Part shown: positions 45,127-52,896 of the stretch, piece by piece
Numbering within the stretch: position 1 is the first letter of the stretch
Layout of the letters: each line of letters opens with the position of its first letter
Assembly (NCBI RefSeq): GCF_901764975.1
Contig: NZ_CABFKH010000002.1
Coordinates: 124,001-188,000, forward strand
DNA length: 64,000 nt
Source of the DNA: Actinobacillus indolicus
GTDB lineage: Bacteria > Pseudomonadota > Gammaproteobacteria > Enterobacterales > Pasteurellaceae
Direction of reading: 5' to 3'
Made by a program: the position numbers and the translations under genes
The notes under the pieces: model-generated
What the model was told of the DNA's origin: nothing
Database searches by the model: none
Seen by the model: only the letters and a program-made list of their open reading frames with translations

Positions 45127-46758
45127 ATGGTTATAAGCATAAAGAATCAACATAAAAATAAAGCGGTTGCTTATATTCGAATGTCCACAGAACACCAAGA
45201 GTTTTCTCCTGATATACAGCGTTGCTTTATTGAAGATTATGCAAAGCAAAATGGATTAGAACTGATTAGAGAATATGTGGATGAAGGGAAAAGTGGTTTA
45301 ACTGCGGAAAATCGTCCGCAATTTATTTCTATGTTAAACCTTGTTGAGCAAGGGTTGGCTGATTTTAACCATATTCTTGTTTATGACATAAGTCGTTGGG
45401 GACGATTTATAAATATTGATGAATCGGGCCATTATGAACAGATCTGCACGAATAAAGGTATTAAGGTACATTATTGTGCGGAGCAATTTAAAGGTAATGA
45501 CATTGGCTCTCAAATTTATAAAGCAGTAAAACGTTGGGCAGCAGGAGATTATTGTAGAGAGTTAGGTGTAAAAGCCTTTAATGGACAAAAAAATTTAATT
45601 CAGCATGGATTTCGTCAAGGTGGACCTGCTGGGTTTGGGCTACGTAGGCAACTTATTGATAGCAATGGAAATGTTAAATTTGAACTAAAGCGAGGCGAAA
45701 GAAAAAGTTTACAAACAGATCGTGTTATTTTGGTTGCAGGACCTAAACAAGAACAGGAAATTATTCAGGAAATCTATCATAACTTTGTTTATCTGCATAA
45801 GACTGAACAACAAATAGCAGATAGCTTAAATGCAAGAAATATTGTAACAGATAGAAATACGGCTTGGACGAAAGGCGTTGTTCATCAAATTTTAATCAAT
45901 GAAAAATATGTTGGACATAACGTTTGGAATAAATGTAGTGCATCCAAAACTCGTGAACACAAAGGGAAAAATCCAAGAGATGAGTGGATCCGATATGACA
46001 ACTGCTTTGAAGCCATAATACCTCAAGCTTTATTTAACGCCGCTCAATCTATTATTCATCAACGCTCTGTTAGATTGAGTGATGAAGAAATACTGGATCG
46101 CCTAAAAACGTTGCTTCAGGAAAAAGGGAAATTATCAGGTTTGATTATTGATGAATCTGAAAACTGCCCTTCTAGCAGCGTATATAGTCGGAGATTTGGT
46201 AGTCTTGTAAAGACATATTCTCTAATTAATTATGAACCCGAAAGAGATTATCACTATATTGAAATCAATCGTTTATTACGCCAACAGCATAAAAATGTTG
46301 TACAAGATACTGTTGATAAGATTATCAAATTAGGCGGTTCTGTTACAACCGATAGTAAGACAGATCTGATTCGTATTAATAATGAATTTAATGCATCTAT
46401 TGTACTAAGTCGTTGTCGTCCTACTTCCACAGGATCTAAACGATGGCTTATTCGTTTTGATACTACGTTAAATCCTGACTTAACCATAGCGATTCGTTTG
46501 AATGATACCGCAAGTGAGATCTTTGATTATTATCTATTACCGATGAATACACAATTAAATGAAAAGTTAAGACTGGCTGAAAATAATCCTGCTGAATTGG
46601 AAATTTATCGCCATTCTAATTTGGATCGATTTTTTATTATGGTTGAACGTATGTTAGTGAAGGACTTTATCTATGCAAAACGAAACTATTCAAGTTATAC
46701 CAATCAACAGAATCAGAATCATCAATCCAAGAACTCGCAATCAGAAAATATTTGCTGA
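45127..46758 (+). CDS. Large serine recombinase
   Basis: A 543-residue site-specific recombinase. The resolvase domain (residues 10-150) has YIRMSTEHQEFSPDIQ with the catalytic Ser, and YDISRWGRF. A 'recombinase' DNA-binding domain follows (QGGPAGFGLRRQLID ... KTEQQIADSLNARNI ... WTKGVVHQILINEKYVGHNVWNK). The last 200 residues lack an obvious zinc ribbon and end in an Asn/Gln-rich tail. I start at the ATG at 45127 with AGGGGG 8 nt upstream. Its last 86 bp overlap the ParB-like gene in another frame. It may cut the element, resolve transposition intermediates, or act on unseen att sites. Confidence 0.9.
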   Translation: MVISIKNQHKNKAVAYIRMSTEHQEFSPDIQRCFIEDYAKQNGLELIREYVDEGKSGLTAENRPQFISMLNLVEQGLADFNHILVYDISRWGRFINIDESGHYEQICTNKGIKVHYCAEQFKGNDIGSQIYKAVKRWAAGDYCRELGVKAFNGQKNLIQHGFRQGGPAGFGLRRQLIDSNGNVKFELKRGERKSLQTDRVILVAGPKQEQEIIQEIYHNFVYLHKTEQQIADSLNARNIVTDRNTAWTKGVVHQILINEKYVGHNVWNKCSASKTREHKGKNPRDEWIRYDNCFEAIIPQALFNAAQSIIHQRSVRLSDEEILDRLKTLLQEKGKLSGLIIDESENCPSSSVYSRRFGSLVKTYSLINYEPERDYHYIEINRLLRQQHKNVVQDTVDKIIKLGGSVTTDSKTDLIRINNEFNASIVLSRCRPTSTGSKRWLIRFDTTLNPDLTIAIRLNDTASEIFDYYLLPMNTQLNEKLRLAENNPAELEIYRHSNLDRFFIMVERMLVKDFIYAKRNYSSYTNQQNQNHQSKNSQSENIC

Positions 46759-47563
46759 TCTAGTCGAAAATATTGCCAAAATAGGTCTAAAAAGACCAAT
46801 AACAGTAACACCTTCTGATGATATTGGATTTTATGACTTACTTTGCGGGCAAGGTCGGTTAGAAGCTTGTCAAATGCTTGGGGAAGAATTTATTCCTTGT
46901 AGAGTTATTCAGGCAAACAGCGAAGAAAGTTATTTAATTAGTTTGGTGGAAAATATTGCTAGACGTAGGCACTCTAACATTGAATTGTTATCAGGCATCA
47001 AACTATTAGATGAGCGTGGATATAAGCCTGCCGATATATCTCGTAAAATTGGCTTTTCTCAAAGTTATATCAATGGCATTTTACACTTACTTAATGCAGG
47101 TGAAGAGCGACTTATTAATGCCGTTGAGAAAGGTATTATTCCACTTTCGATAGCAATATCTATATCTCGCTCTGACGATAAAGATGTCCAAAAACAGTTG
47201 GCTGAATTGTATGATGATGGAACTTTAAAAAATTCGGATATACAAAAAATTAGAAATATTATGCATCGCCGTAATTTGAACGGTAAAAAAGCCAATTCGG
47301 CTTTATCAAATAATACACGTTCTCAGATTTATAATCCTAAAACGGTATTGCATATTTATAAAGAAGAAACACAAAGGCAACAAATGATGATAAAACAAGC
47401 TGATTATGACGAAAAACAGCTTTTTATTATTTTGTCTTGTCTAAACAAACTTTTTGCAGATAAATATTTTCAATTGGTATTACGCTCTGAAAATTTAGAC
47501 GATATGCCAAAGGATTTAAGTGAACGAATGTTAAAACAGCAAGAGGGAAATTTGTATGCCTAG
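46673..47563 (+). CDS. ParB-like DNA-binding protein (1)
   Basis: A 296-residue protein with a ParB/Spo0J N-terminal fold: VIPINRIRIINPRTRNQKIFADLVENI, the box CGQGRLEACQMLG and SLVENIARRRHSNIE, then the HTH PADISRKIGFSQSYINGILHLL. The canonical GERRxRA nucleotide loop is changed to GQGRLEA, so CTP hydrolysis as in true partition ParB is uncertain. It starts inside the recombinase gene (86-bp overlap), with AAGGA about 10 nt before the ATG, and its end overlaps the next gene by 8 bp: translation of the three is coupled. Confidence 0.85.
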   Translation: MQNETIQVIPINRIRIINPRTRNQKIFADLVENIAKIGLKRPITVTPSDDIGFYDLLCGQGRLEACQMLGEEFIPCRVIQANSEESYLISLVENIARRRHSNIELLSGIKLLDERGYKPADISRKIGFSQSYINGILHLLNAGEERLINAVEKGIIPLSIAISISRSDDKDVQKQLAELYDDGTLKNSDIQKIRNIMHRRNLNGKKANSALSNNTRSQIYNPKTVLHIYKEETQRQQMMIKQADYDEKQLFIILSCLNKLFADKYFQLVLRSENLDDMPKDLSERMLKQQEGNLYA

Positions 47564-48425
47564 TAATATTACTTATGCGTTTCACAATGAATTGCTTATG
47601 TTACCTGTTTCAGAAATACTTCCTACTCGTCAAATAGATAAGCATTTTGAAAAAAGTGTGAAATATCAGAGTATTTTATCATCGATCCAAGAAGTTGGAA
47701 TCATTGAGCCACTCGTTGTATATCCTGAAAGGGAACATCAATACATATTACTGGATGGGCATTTACGTTTACACGCATTAAAAATGCTAGGTGCTGATAC
47801 TGCGTTATGTATGATTTCTACTGATGATGAAGGATTCACTTATAATAAGCAAATTAACAGGCTAACAACTATCCAAGAGCATAATATGCTTGTGAAAGCG
47901 ATTGAACGTGGTGTATCTGATGAAAGCATTGCTAAAACATTAAATATAGATCTAAAAATTTTGCGACAAAAAATGAATATGTTGAATGGAATCGCAAAAG
48001 AAGTTATTGAAAAACTGGCAAACAAACAGGTTGGTAAAGATATATTTCGGATTTTGAGAAAAATGAAACCCGAACGACAAATTGAAGTTGTCGATATGAT
48101 GATTGCTAGCAATAAATTCTCACTGACCTATGCAAATATGATGTTACTTAGTTCAAGAAAAGACGAATTAGTTGAAAGCCATAAAGCTAAACCTACTAAC
48201 AATAATTTAGAAGATTTATCTATTATGCAAAAAGAGCTAAATAGGTTAAAAGAGAACTATAAAGTTTCAGAAGAAAAGCTAGCTGATTTGAAAATGGCAC
48301 TTATTGTAGCAAAAGGATATGTAAATAGACTTTTAAGCAATGCTGCAATTGTGGACTTGTTAGAACATGAGCAGAATGAAATTTACATAACCTTGAAAGA
48401 AGTATGTAAAGTTGAGCATTCTTGA
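47556..48425 (+). CDS. ParB-like protein with RepB-type C-terminal domain (2)
   Basis: A 289-residue protein with a ParB-type N-terminus (VSEILPTRQID ... ILLDGHLRLHALKMLG; QINRLTTIQEHNML), an HTH (DESIAKTLNIDLKILRQKM) and, at about residues 150-210, the RepB plasmid-partition C-terminal block (KQVGKDIFRILRKMKPERQIEVVDMMIASNKFSLTYANMML). A coiled coil ends it. It overlaps the first ParB-like gene by 8 bp. Known RepB proteins work with RepA in plasmid partition, but no ParA/RepA ATPase is present here, so a role with the recombinase is more likely. Confidence 0.82.
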   Translation: MPSNITYAFHNELLMLPVSEILPTRQIDKHFEKSVKYQSILSSIQEVGIIEPLVVYPEREHQYILLDGHLRLHALKMLGADTALCMISTDDEGFTYNKQINRLTTIQEHNMLVKAIERGVSDESIAKTLNIDLKILRQKMNMLNGIAKEVIEKLANKQVGKDIFRILRKMKPERQIEVVDMMIASNKFSLTYANMMLLSSRKDELVESHKAKPTNNNLEDLSIMQKELNRLKENYKVSEEKLADLKMALIVAKGYVNRLLSNAAIVDLLEHEQNEIYITLKEVCKVEHS

Positions 48426-48445
48426 GCTATTTCATAAAACATTAT

Positions 48446-48466
48446 AGCCTGTAATAGTTACAGGCT
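48446..48466. terminator. Terminator after the recombinase operon
   Basis: AGCCTGTAA (48446-48454) and TTACAGGCT (48458-48466) form a 9-bp stem with a 3-nt loop, then TATTTTATTT. It lies between the operon end and the convergent XRE gene. Confidence 0.85.
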
Positions 48467-48474
48467 TATTTTAT

Positions 48475-48822
48475 TTATAGTGTATGTTTTATTTCATCTG
48501 AAAGAATTTGACTTGTCGCCTGCAAAATTCTCTTACCTGAATCCGAACTTATACGGTATTTTTCTATTAAATGGGCTTCATCTGCTGTTAATACAGAATC
48601 ATCGCCATCGACTATAAAAATTTCCCCCTCACCAGTGAGCAACCAGTTAATATTTACATTCAAAGAACGGCGAATTTTTAATAAAGCCTCTACATTAGGC
48701 TCTCTTTCATCTCGTAAATAATTTTGAATGGAGCGATAAGGGATTTCTGTTACTTCTGAAAATGCTTTGATATTCAAATTATTAGCGTTCATCACATCCT
48801 TCAATCTTTCGCTTATGCTCAT
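48475..48822 (-). CDS. XRE/CI-like repressor
   Basis: A 115-residue protein with an N-terminal HTH (MSISERLKDVMNANNLNIKAFSEVTEIPYRSIQNYLRDEREPNVEALLKIRRSLNVNINWLLTGEG cut short here as the HTH plus the 'WLLTGEG' hallmark of CI-type regulators) and a short acidic tail. It is divergent from the right-hand transposase, and the 110-bp gap between them holds two direct repeats, so it probably represses the transposase. Confidence 0.82.
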   Translation of the reverse strand: MSISERLKDVMNANNLNIKAFSEVTEIPYRSIQNYLRDEREPNVEALLKIRRSLNVNINWLLTGEGEIFIVDGDDSVLTADEAHLIEKYRISSDSGKRILQATSQILSDEIKHTL

Positions 48823-48846
48823 TTGGGTATTTCCTATTGACTCTAA

Positions 48847-48898
48847 TTGCTCTTTGGAGTATATTTAAAAGGTAAAAGTTGCCCTTTCGGGTATATTT
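48847..48898. promoter_or_regulatory. Paired direct repeats upstream of the right transposase
   Basis: Two 20-bp copies, 48847-48866 and 48879-48898, share TTGC.CTTT.G.GTATATTT. Their starts are 32 bp apart, three helical turns, so two proteins would bind on the same face. They fill the gap between the XRE gene and the transposase and are the likely operator. Confidence 0.65.
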
Positions 48899-48932
48899 TA
48901 GCGGATTAAACATTTGAGTTCAAAGAAATCTT

Positions 48933-49967
48933 ATGACACAACACTTCCTTCTATCCAGTAAAGCTAAAACGCTTTCTCTATTCGACATCGCAAGTTTGTC
49001 GAAAGAAGAAGCGTTTCGTTTACTTTGCCAGTGCCGTTGGGGAAGCCATGAAATTGTTACCTGCCCTAAGTGCAACTGTACTAATAAGCATTACTTCTTA
49101 TCTAAAGAATATCGTTGGACTTGCAAGGAGTGTAAACATCGTTTTAGTGTAACGTCAAAAACGATTTTCTCAAGCTGTAAGCTAGAATATCGTAAATATC
49201 TAGCAGTCATCTTTCTCTTTGCTAATGCAGCAAAAGGTATTTCCATCTCTCAACTTTCTCGTGATGTCAAATTAGGATATAAAGCTACTTTTGTTCTTGT
49301 ACATAAAATTCGAGAATCTCTCGCTAATCATCGCAATAATGATTTTCTACAAGGTGAAATTCATATTGATGGTACTCATGTGCATTCAGCATTACGTCCT
49401 AAAAATAAAAAAGCAGATCGAGTAGATAGACGAAAACCAGAATACGATAATCCAAATAAAAGAGCTGTTTTAGTCATGCGTGAACGTTATTCTGAACAAG
49501 AACAGACTGAATCACCAAACCTTAAAGGTGCAAAACGTACACTGACTTTCCCTATTAAAAGTGAAAGTAAATCTGCCGTCATTCCACTCGTAAATCGCTA
49601 CGTTAAAGCTGGTAGCCGTATTCATACGGATGAAAATGCCGCTTATGATGAACTGTTATTCAACTATGATTTAAAACGAGTAAATCACCAACAAGAATAT
49701 TGTAGTGATGAAGGTATTCATAACAACCTAGCAGAAAGCTACAACTCTCGCTTTAAACGTATGATTATCGGACAAATTCATAAGCTCAGTAATCGCTATC
49801 TATTCAACTACGCTAATGAAATCGCCTATCGAGAAGATATGCGAAAAGAAGATAATGGCAAAATTTTCAATGATATCTTGTCAAAATGCCTACATACACC
49901 AACCCATAGAGATTGGTGCGGATACTGGCAGGGTAATCATAAACAAGATGAAGTACTCTATACTTAG
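48933..49967 (+). CDS. IS1595/ISXO2-like transposase, right copy
   Basis: A 344-residue DDE-type transposase with an N-terminal zinc ribbon (CPKCNCTNK ... WTCKECKHRFSVTSKTIF), the first Asp in IHIDGTHVHS, the second in RIHTDENAAY, and the H-x-N-x-x-E block GIHNNLAESYNSRFKRM. It reads outward toward the right end. It shares motifs and order with the left transposase but only limited identity. It overlaps the convergent accessory gene by 4 bp. Likely repressed by the divergent XRE protein. Confidence 0.9.
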   Translation: MTQHFLLSSKAKTLSLFDIASLSKEEAFRLLCQCRWGSHEIVTCPKCNCTNKHYFLSKEYRWTCKECKHRFSVTSKTIFSSCKLEYRKYLAVIFLFANAAKGISISQLSRDVKLGYKATFVLVHKIRESLANHRNNDFLQGEIHIDGTHVHSALRPKNKKADRVDRRKPEYDNPNKRAVLVMRERYSEQEQTESPNLKGAKRTLTFPIKSESKSAVIPLVNRYVKAGSRIHTDENAAYDELLFNYDLKRVNHQQEYCSDEGIHNNLAESYNSRFKRMIIGQIHKLSNRYLFNYANEIAYREDMRKEDNGKIFNDILSKCLHTPTHRDWCGYWQGNHKQDEVLYT

Positions 49968-50392
49968 ACTTTTAGTTTCCAAAACGTAGCATCTGGAGTA
50001 CGTCCTTTTTTATCTACTAGCACAATATCTTGCTTTAATAATTCTCTAAATGCTCTTGTTACCGCAGTAATATAAATATCTTCCAATTTTAAGGATGTAT
50101 CTTGTCCATCAAGAGCAAGCATTTTTTCTGTAATTTCTACCGTAGAGAGAAATGTATCCTTATTTTCCTTCAAGACTTGAGAGAGTAGCATCTTTAAAGA
50201 ATGTTTAAAGGCTCTTTTATACTCCCTTTGGGGAAACTTTTTATTGAGTTTCTCTATCGCAATACTCTTTGTTTTTCTTAGTATCGCAATTTTAGAATTG
50301 ATTTCCTCTGCATAAGTGATATAAAAGCGATATTCTTTTTCTAAATCAACTATCAACTTATCAAGCTGGTTTATTAGTAAACTTCGAGCCAT
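49964..50392 (-). CDS. Element accessory protein B: coiled coil plus winged helix
   Basis: A 142-residue protein (MARSLLINQLDKLIVDLEKEY...) with N-terminal helices likely to form a coiled coil and a C-terminal winged-helix-like part (TVEITEKMLALDG ... VTRAFRELLKQDIVLVDKK ... ATFWKL). It matches accessory protein A at the left end in size, layout and place: outermost, reading inward, convergent with the transposase. I start at the ATG at 50392, which directly follows a T-run and hairpin and has no Shine-Dalgarno. The in-frame TTG at 50407 is inside the hairpin. Confidence 0.75.
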   Translation of the reverse strand: MARSLLINQLDKLIVDLEKEYRFYITYAEEINSKIAILRKTKSIAIEKLNKKFPQREYKRAFKHSLKMLLSQVLKENKDTFLSTVEITEKMLALDGQDTSLKLEDIYITAVTRAFRELLKQDIVLVDKKGRTPDATFWKLKV

Positions 50393-50428
50393 AAAAAATC
50401 CCCGCAATCAAAAATGTATTGCGAGGAT
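50393..50428 (-). terminator. Terminator-like hairpin at the right end, abutting accessory gene B
   Basis: Reading leftward from the right end, ATCCTCGCAAT (50418-50428) pairs with ATTGCGGGGAT (50398-50408, one wobble), followed by TTTTTT and then the ATG at 50392. It would stop transcription entering from outside and also limit accessory gene expression. Confidence 0.7.
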
Positions 50429-50455
50429 CTTAGCAATTTCAAGCGGTTAGTGCTT

Positions 50456-50477
50456 GTTCATTTGCGACATAATGGCG
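50456..50477 (-). repeat. Right terminal inverted repeat
   Basis: Exact reverse complement of 34887-34908 over 22 bp, ending ...GCGACATAATGGCG. It marks the right boundary of the element. Confidence 0.9.
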
Positions 50478-50485
50478 AAATTTTT
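50478..50485 (+). repeat. Right copy of 8-bp target-site duplication
   Basis: AAATTTTT directly follows the right terminal repeat, identical to 34879-34886. The T-tract continues for two more bases, so a shift of the boundary by a base or two cannot be excluded. Confidence 0.8.
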
Positions 50486-50491
50486 TTGCTG

Positions 50492-50504
50492 ATCTGACCG
50501 CTTG
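50492..50504 (-). repeat. Right half of the split uptake-signal pair
   Basis: ATCTGACCGCTTG is the reverse complement of 34862-34874. Together the halves form the inverted pair that the element interrupted. Confidence 0.8.
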
Positions 50505-50572
50505 TTATTTCGCAAGCTAAACTCTACTTTTATGCTAGAATGCCTTCAAATAGATAAGAAAGAGTTTACCCT

Positions 50573-51268
50573 ATGAGAAAAATCGAACGCCTATTTGCTA
50601 ATAATCACGCATGGGCAACCCAAATGAAAGATGAGCAATCAGACTATTTTAAACAGCTAGCCGAGCATCAAAAACCTAATTTTTTATGGATTGGTTGCTC
50701 TGACAGCCGAGTTCCTGCGGAAAAATTGACTGGTTTAGAACCTGGGGAATTATTTGTACACCGTAATGTGGCTAATTTAGTGATCCACACTGATCTAAAT
50801 TGTCTTTCTGTTGTGCAATATGCGGTTGATGTTCTTGATATTGAACATATCATCATTTGTGGACATACCAACTGTGGTGGTATCAAAGCAGCAATTGGCA
50901 TGGAAGATCATGGATTAATTAGCAACTGGCTACTGCATATTCGTGATTTATGGTTCAAACATAGCCATTTACTTGGCAAATTATCTTTTGAGCAGCGAGC
51001 CGATATGCTTGTTCGTTTAAATGTTGCAGAACAAGTTTATAATTTAGGACGTTCTACCATTGTAAAAGCGGCCTGGGAAAGAGGAAAAAAACTCTCCATT
51101 CATGGTTGGGTATACGATGTGAATGACGGTTTCTTGAATGATCAAGGCGTAATTGCAACGAGCAGAGAAAGTTTAGAGATTACCTATCGCAATGCCATTG
51201 CCAAATTAATGTCTGAAGCCGATGAAATGTCCGCGCAATATGAATCACAAACAAGTAATGGGCAATAA
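50573..51268 (+). CDS. can: Beta-class carbonic anhydrase
   Basis: A 231-residue zinc enzyme interconverting CO2 and bicarbonate, needed for growth in air. Zinc and catalytic residues are visible in [11 protein letters not shown] (Cys, Asp-Arg pair) and [14 protein letters not shown] (His, Cys), with HRNVANLV between them. The H. influenzae homologue is an allosteric bicarbonate-regulated form. It is the first core gene after the mobile element. Confidence 0.95.
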   Translation: MRKIERLFANNHAWATQMKDEQSDYFKQLAEHQKPNFLWIGCSDSRVPAEKLTGLEPGELFVHRNVANLVIHTDLNCLSVVQYAVDVLDIEHIIICGHTNCGGIKAAIGMEDHGLISNWLLHIRDLWFKHSHLLGKLSFEQRADMLVRLNVAEQVYNLGRSTIVKAAWERGKKLSIHGWVYDVNDGFLNDQGVIATSRESLEITYRNAIAKLMSEADEMSAQYESQTSNGQ

Positions 51269-51271
51269 GCA

Positions 51272-51301
51272 ACAAAGGTTGGTCAATAGACCAACCTTTG
51301 T
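51272..51301. terminator. Bidirectional terminator can / gmhA
   Basis: A 13-bp stem (51272-51284 with 51289-51301; core AAAGGTTGGTC) and a 4-nt AATA loop, followed by a T-run on the + strand and by TTGTTGCTT on the other. It lies between convergent genes. Confidence 0.9.
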
Positions 51302-51305
51302 TTTT

Positions 51306-51923
<618 letters not shown>

Positions 51924-52042
51924 TTACCGCTTGTTCGGCAACTTTTAAAAAGTCTATCATAATCCCCTACACTTAACACTAGGAAAAGCGCAAGAAATTA
52001 GGTAGAATTCGCCTGTTTTATTGTTTAATAAAGGACAACACA

Positions 52043-52600
52043 ATGATCAACGAAATTAAAAAAGATACCCAAGATCGTATGGAAAAAAGCCTTGAAGCTT
52101 TAAAAGGACATATCGCTAAAATCCGTACAGGTCGTGCACAGCCAAGCCTATTAGATGGCATTCAAGTTGAATATTACGGTTCAGCAACGCCACTTCGCCA
52201 ATTAGCAAACGTGGTAGCAGAAGATGCTCGTACATTAGCAGTAACTGTGTTTGACCGTTCATTAATTAGCGCCGTGGAAAAAGCGATTTTAACCTCTGAT
52301 TTAGGTTTAAACCCATCTTCAGCAGGCACAACGATCCGTGTTCCACTTCCGCCATTAACAGAAGAACGTCGCCGTGACTTAATCAAAATTGTAAAAGGCG
52401 AAGGAGAACAAGGTAAAGTGGCTATTCGTAACGTGCGCCGTGATGCAAATGATAAAATCAAAGCATTAGAAAAAGATAAGCAAATCAGTGAAAACGATGA
52501 GCGTAAAGCACAAGAAGATATTCAAAAAATCACCGATACTTATATCAAGAAAGTCGATGAAATTTTAGCGGATAAAGAAAAAGAATTAATGGATTTCTAA
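52043..52600 (+). CDS. frr: Ribosome recycling factor
   Basis: Frr splits post-termination ribosomes with EF-G. The 185-residue protein shows the typical start ([20 protein letters not shown]), the [20 protein letters not shown] block and [23 protein letters not shown] precedes the ATG. A strong palindromic terminator follows. It is not next to pyrH as in many genomes. Confidence 0.97.
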   Translation: MINEIKKDTQDRMEKSLEALKGHIAKIRTGRAQPSLLDGIQVEYYGSATPLRQLANVVAEDARTLAVTVFDRSLISAVEKAILTSDLGLNPSSAGTTIRVPLPPLTEERRRDLIKIVKGEGEQGKVAIRNVRRDANDKIKALEKDKQISENDERKAQEDIQKITDTYIKKVDEILADKEKELMDF

Positions 52601-52620
52601 TCCGTCCTCGCTTAATGCAG

Positions 52621-52649
52621 AAAGAGGCCATATGGCCTCTTTCTTTTTT
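52621..52649 (+). terminator. frr terminator
   Basis: The perfect 22-bp palindrome at 52621-52642 (core AAGAGGCCATATGGCCTCTT) is followed by CTTTTTT, about 20 bp after the frr stop. Confidence 0.9.
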
Positions 52650-52710
52650 GCAAATTTTTCTAAATATCCTACCGCTTGTTAATGATTAGTCTATAAACTC
52701 CAATAGCTTT

Positions 52711-52809
52711 TTAATACGTATATGTCCGATACAAAAAAGCACAAATTAAGATAATTAACATCACAATAATTTGAATCAGTCTCTTCTTGGTTAATTTTTC
52801 TGCAGGCAT
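52711..52809 (-). CDS. Small single-span membrane protein, 32 aa
   Basis: A short gene between frr and fnr. The peptide has a basic N-terminus (MPAEKLTKKRL), one hydrophobic helix (IQIIVMLIILICAFLY) and a short RTYTY tail. TTTGGAGTG, about 8 nt before the ATG, is a good ribosome site. The positive-inside rule puts the N-terminus in the cytoplasm. It is divergent from fnr across 87 bp, so shared regulation is possible. Function unknown. Confidence 0.68.
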   Translation of the reverse strand: MPAEKLTKKRLIQIIVMLIILICAFLYRTYTY

Positions 52810-52896
52810 TTTCACTCCAAATAAGAATTATTCTATTCATAATTTCTGAAAACAATGCTAAAATTTGCCCTAAATCAAACTTTAGGATGGTTTCTT

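Larger units (their letters stand above)
34887..50477. mobile_element. 15.6-kb transposon with two divergent IS1595-like transposases
   Basis: The element is bounded by 22-bp perfect inverted repeats and flanked by an 8-bp direct repeat. At each end an accessory gene reads inward from the repeat and a transposase reads outward, so the two ends mirror each other. I saw no inner copy of the terminal repeat next to either transposase, so these are not two complete IS copies. Cargo: a trimeric autotransporter with its lipoprotein partner, a DUF805 operon, three HTH regulators, and a serine recombinase/ParB/RepB-like operon. The central genes are AT-rich compared with the flanks. I know no named element of this layout. 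Confidence 0.85.

Noticed and set aside
46673-48425. ParB/RepB-like genes as a chromosome or plasmid partition locus
   Set aside because: No ParA/RepA ATPase, no replication gene and no obvious parS cluster; they are overlapped with a recombinase inside a transposon.
34887-50477. Classical composite transposon made of two IS copies
   Set aside because: The two transposases are diverged paralogues and I saw no inner terminal repeats beside them.
34887-50477. Prophage or integrative conjugative element
   Set aside because: No capsid, tail, lysis, relaxase or type IV secretion genes; no tRNA at the border.
52864-52880. TTTG...ATCAAA word upstream of fnr as an FNR box
   Set aside because: Only one half-site matches TTGAT-N4-ATCAA well; not enough for autoregulation.
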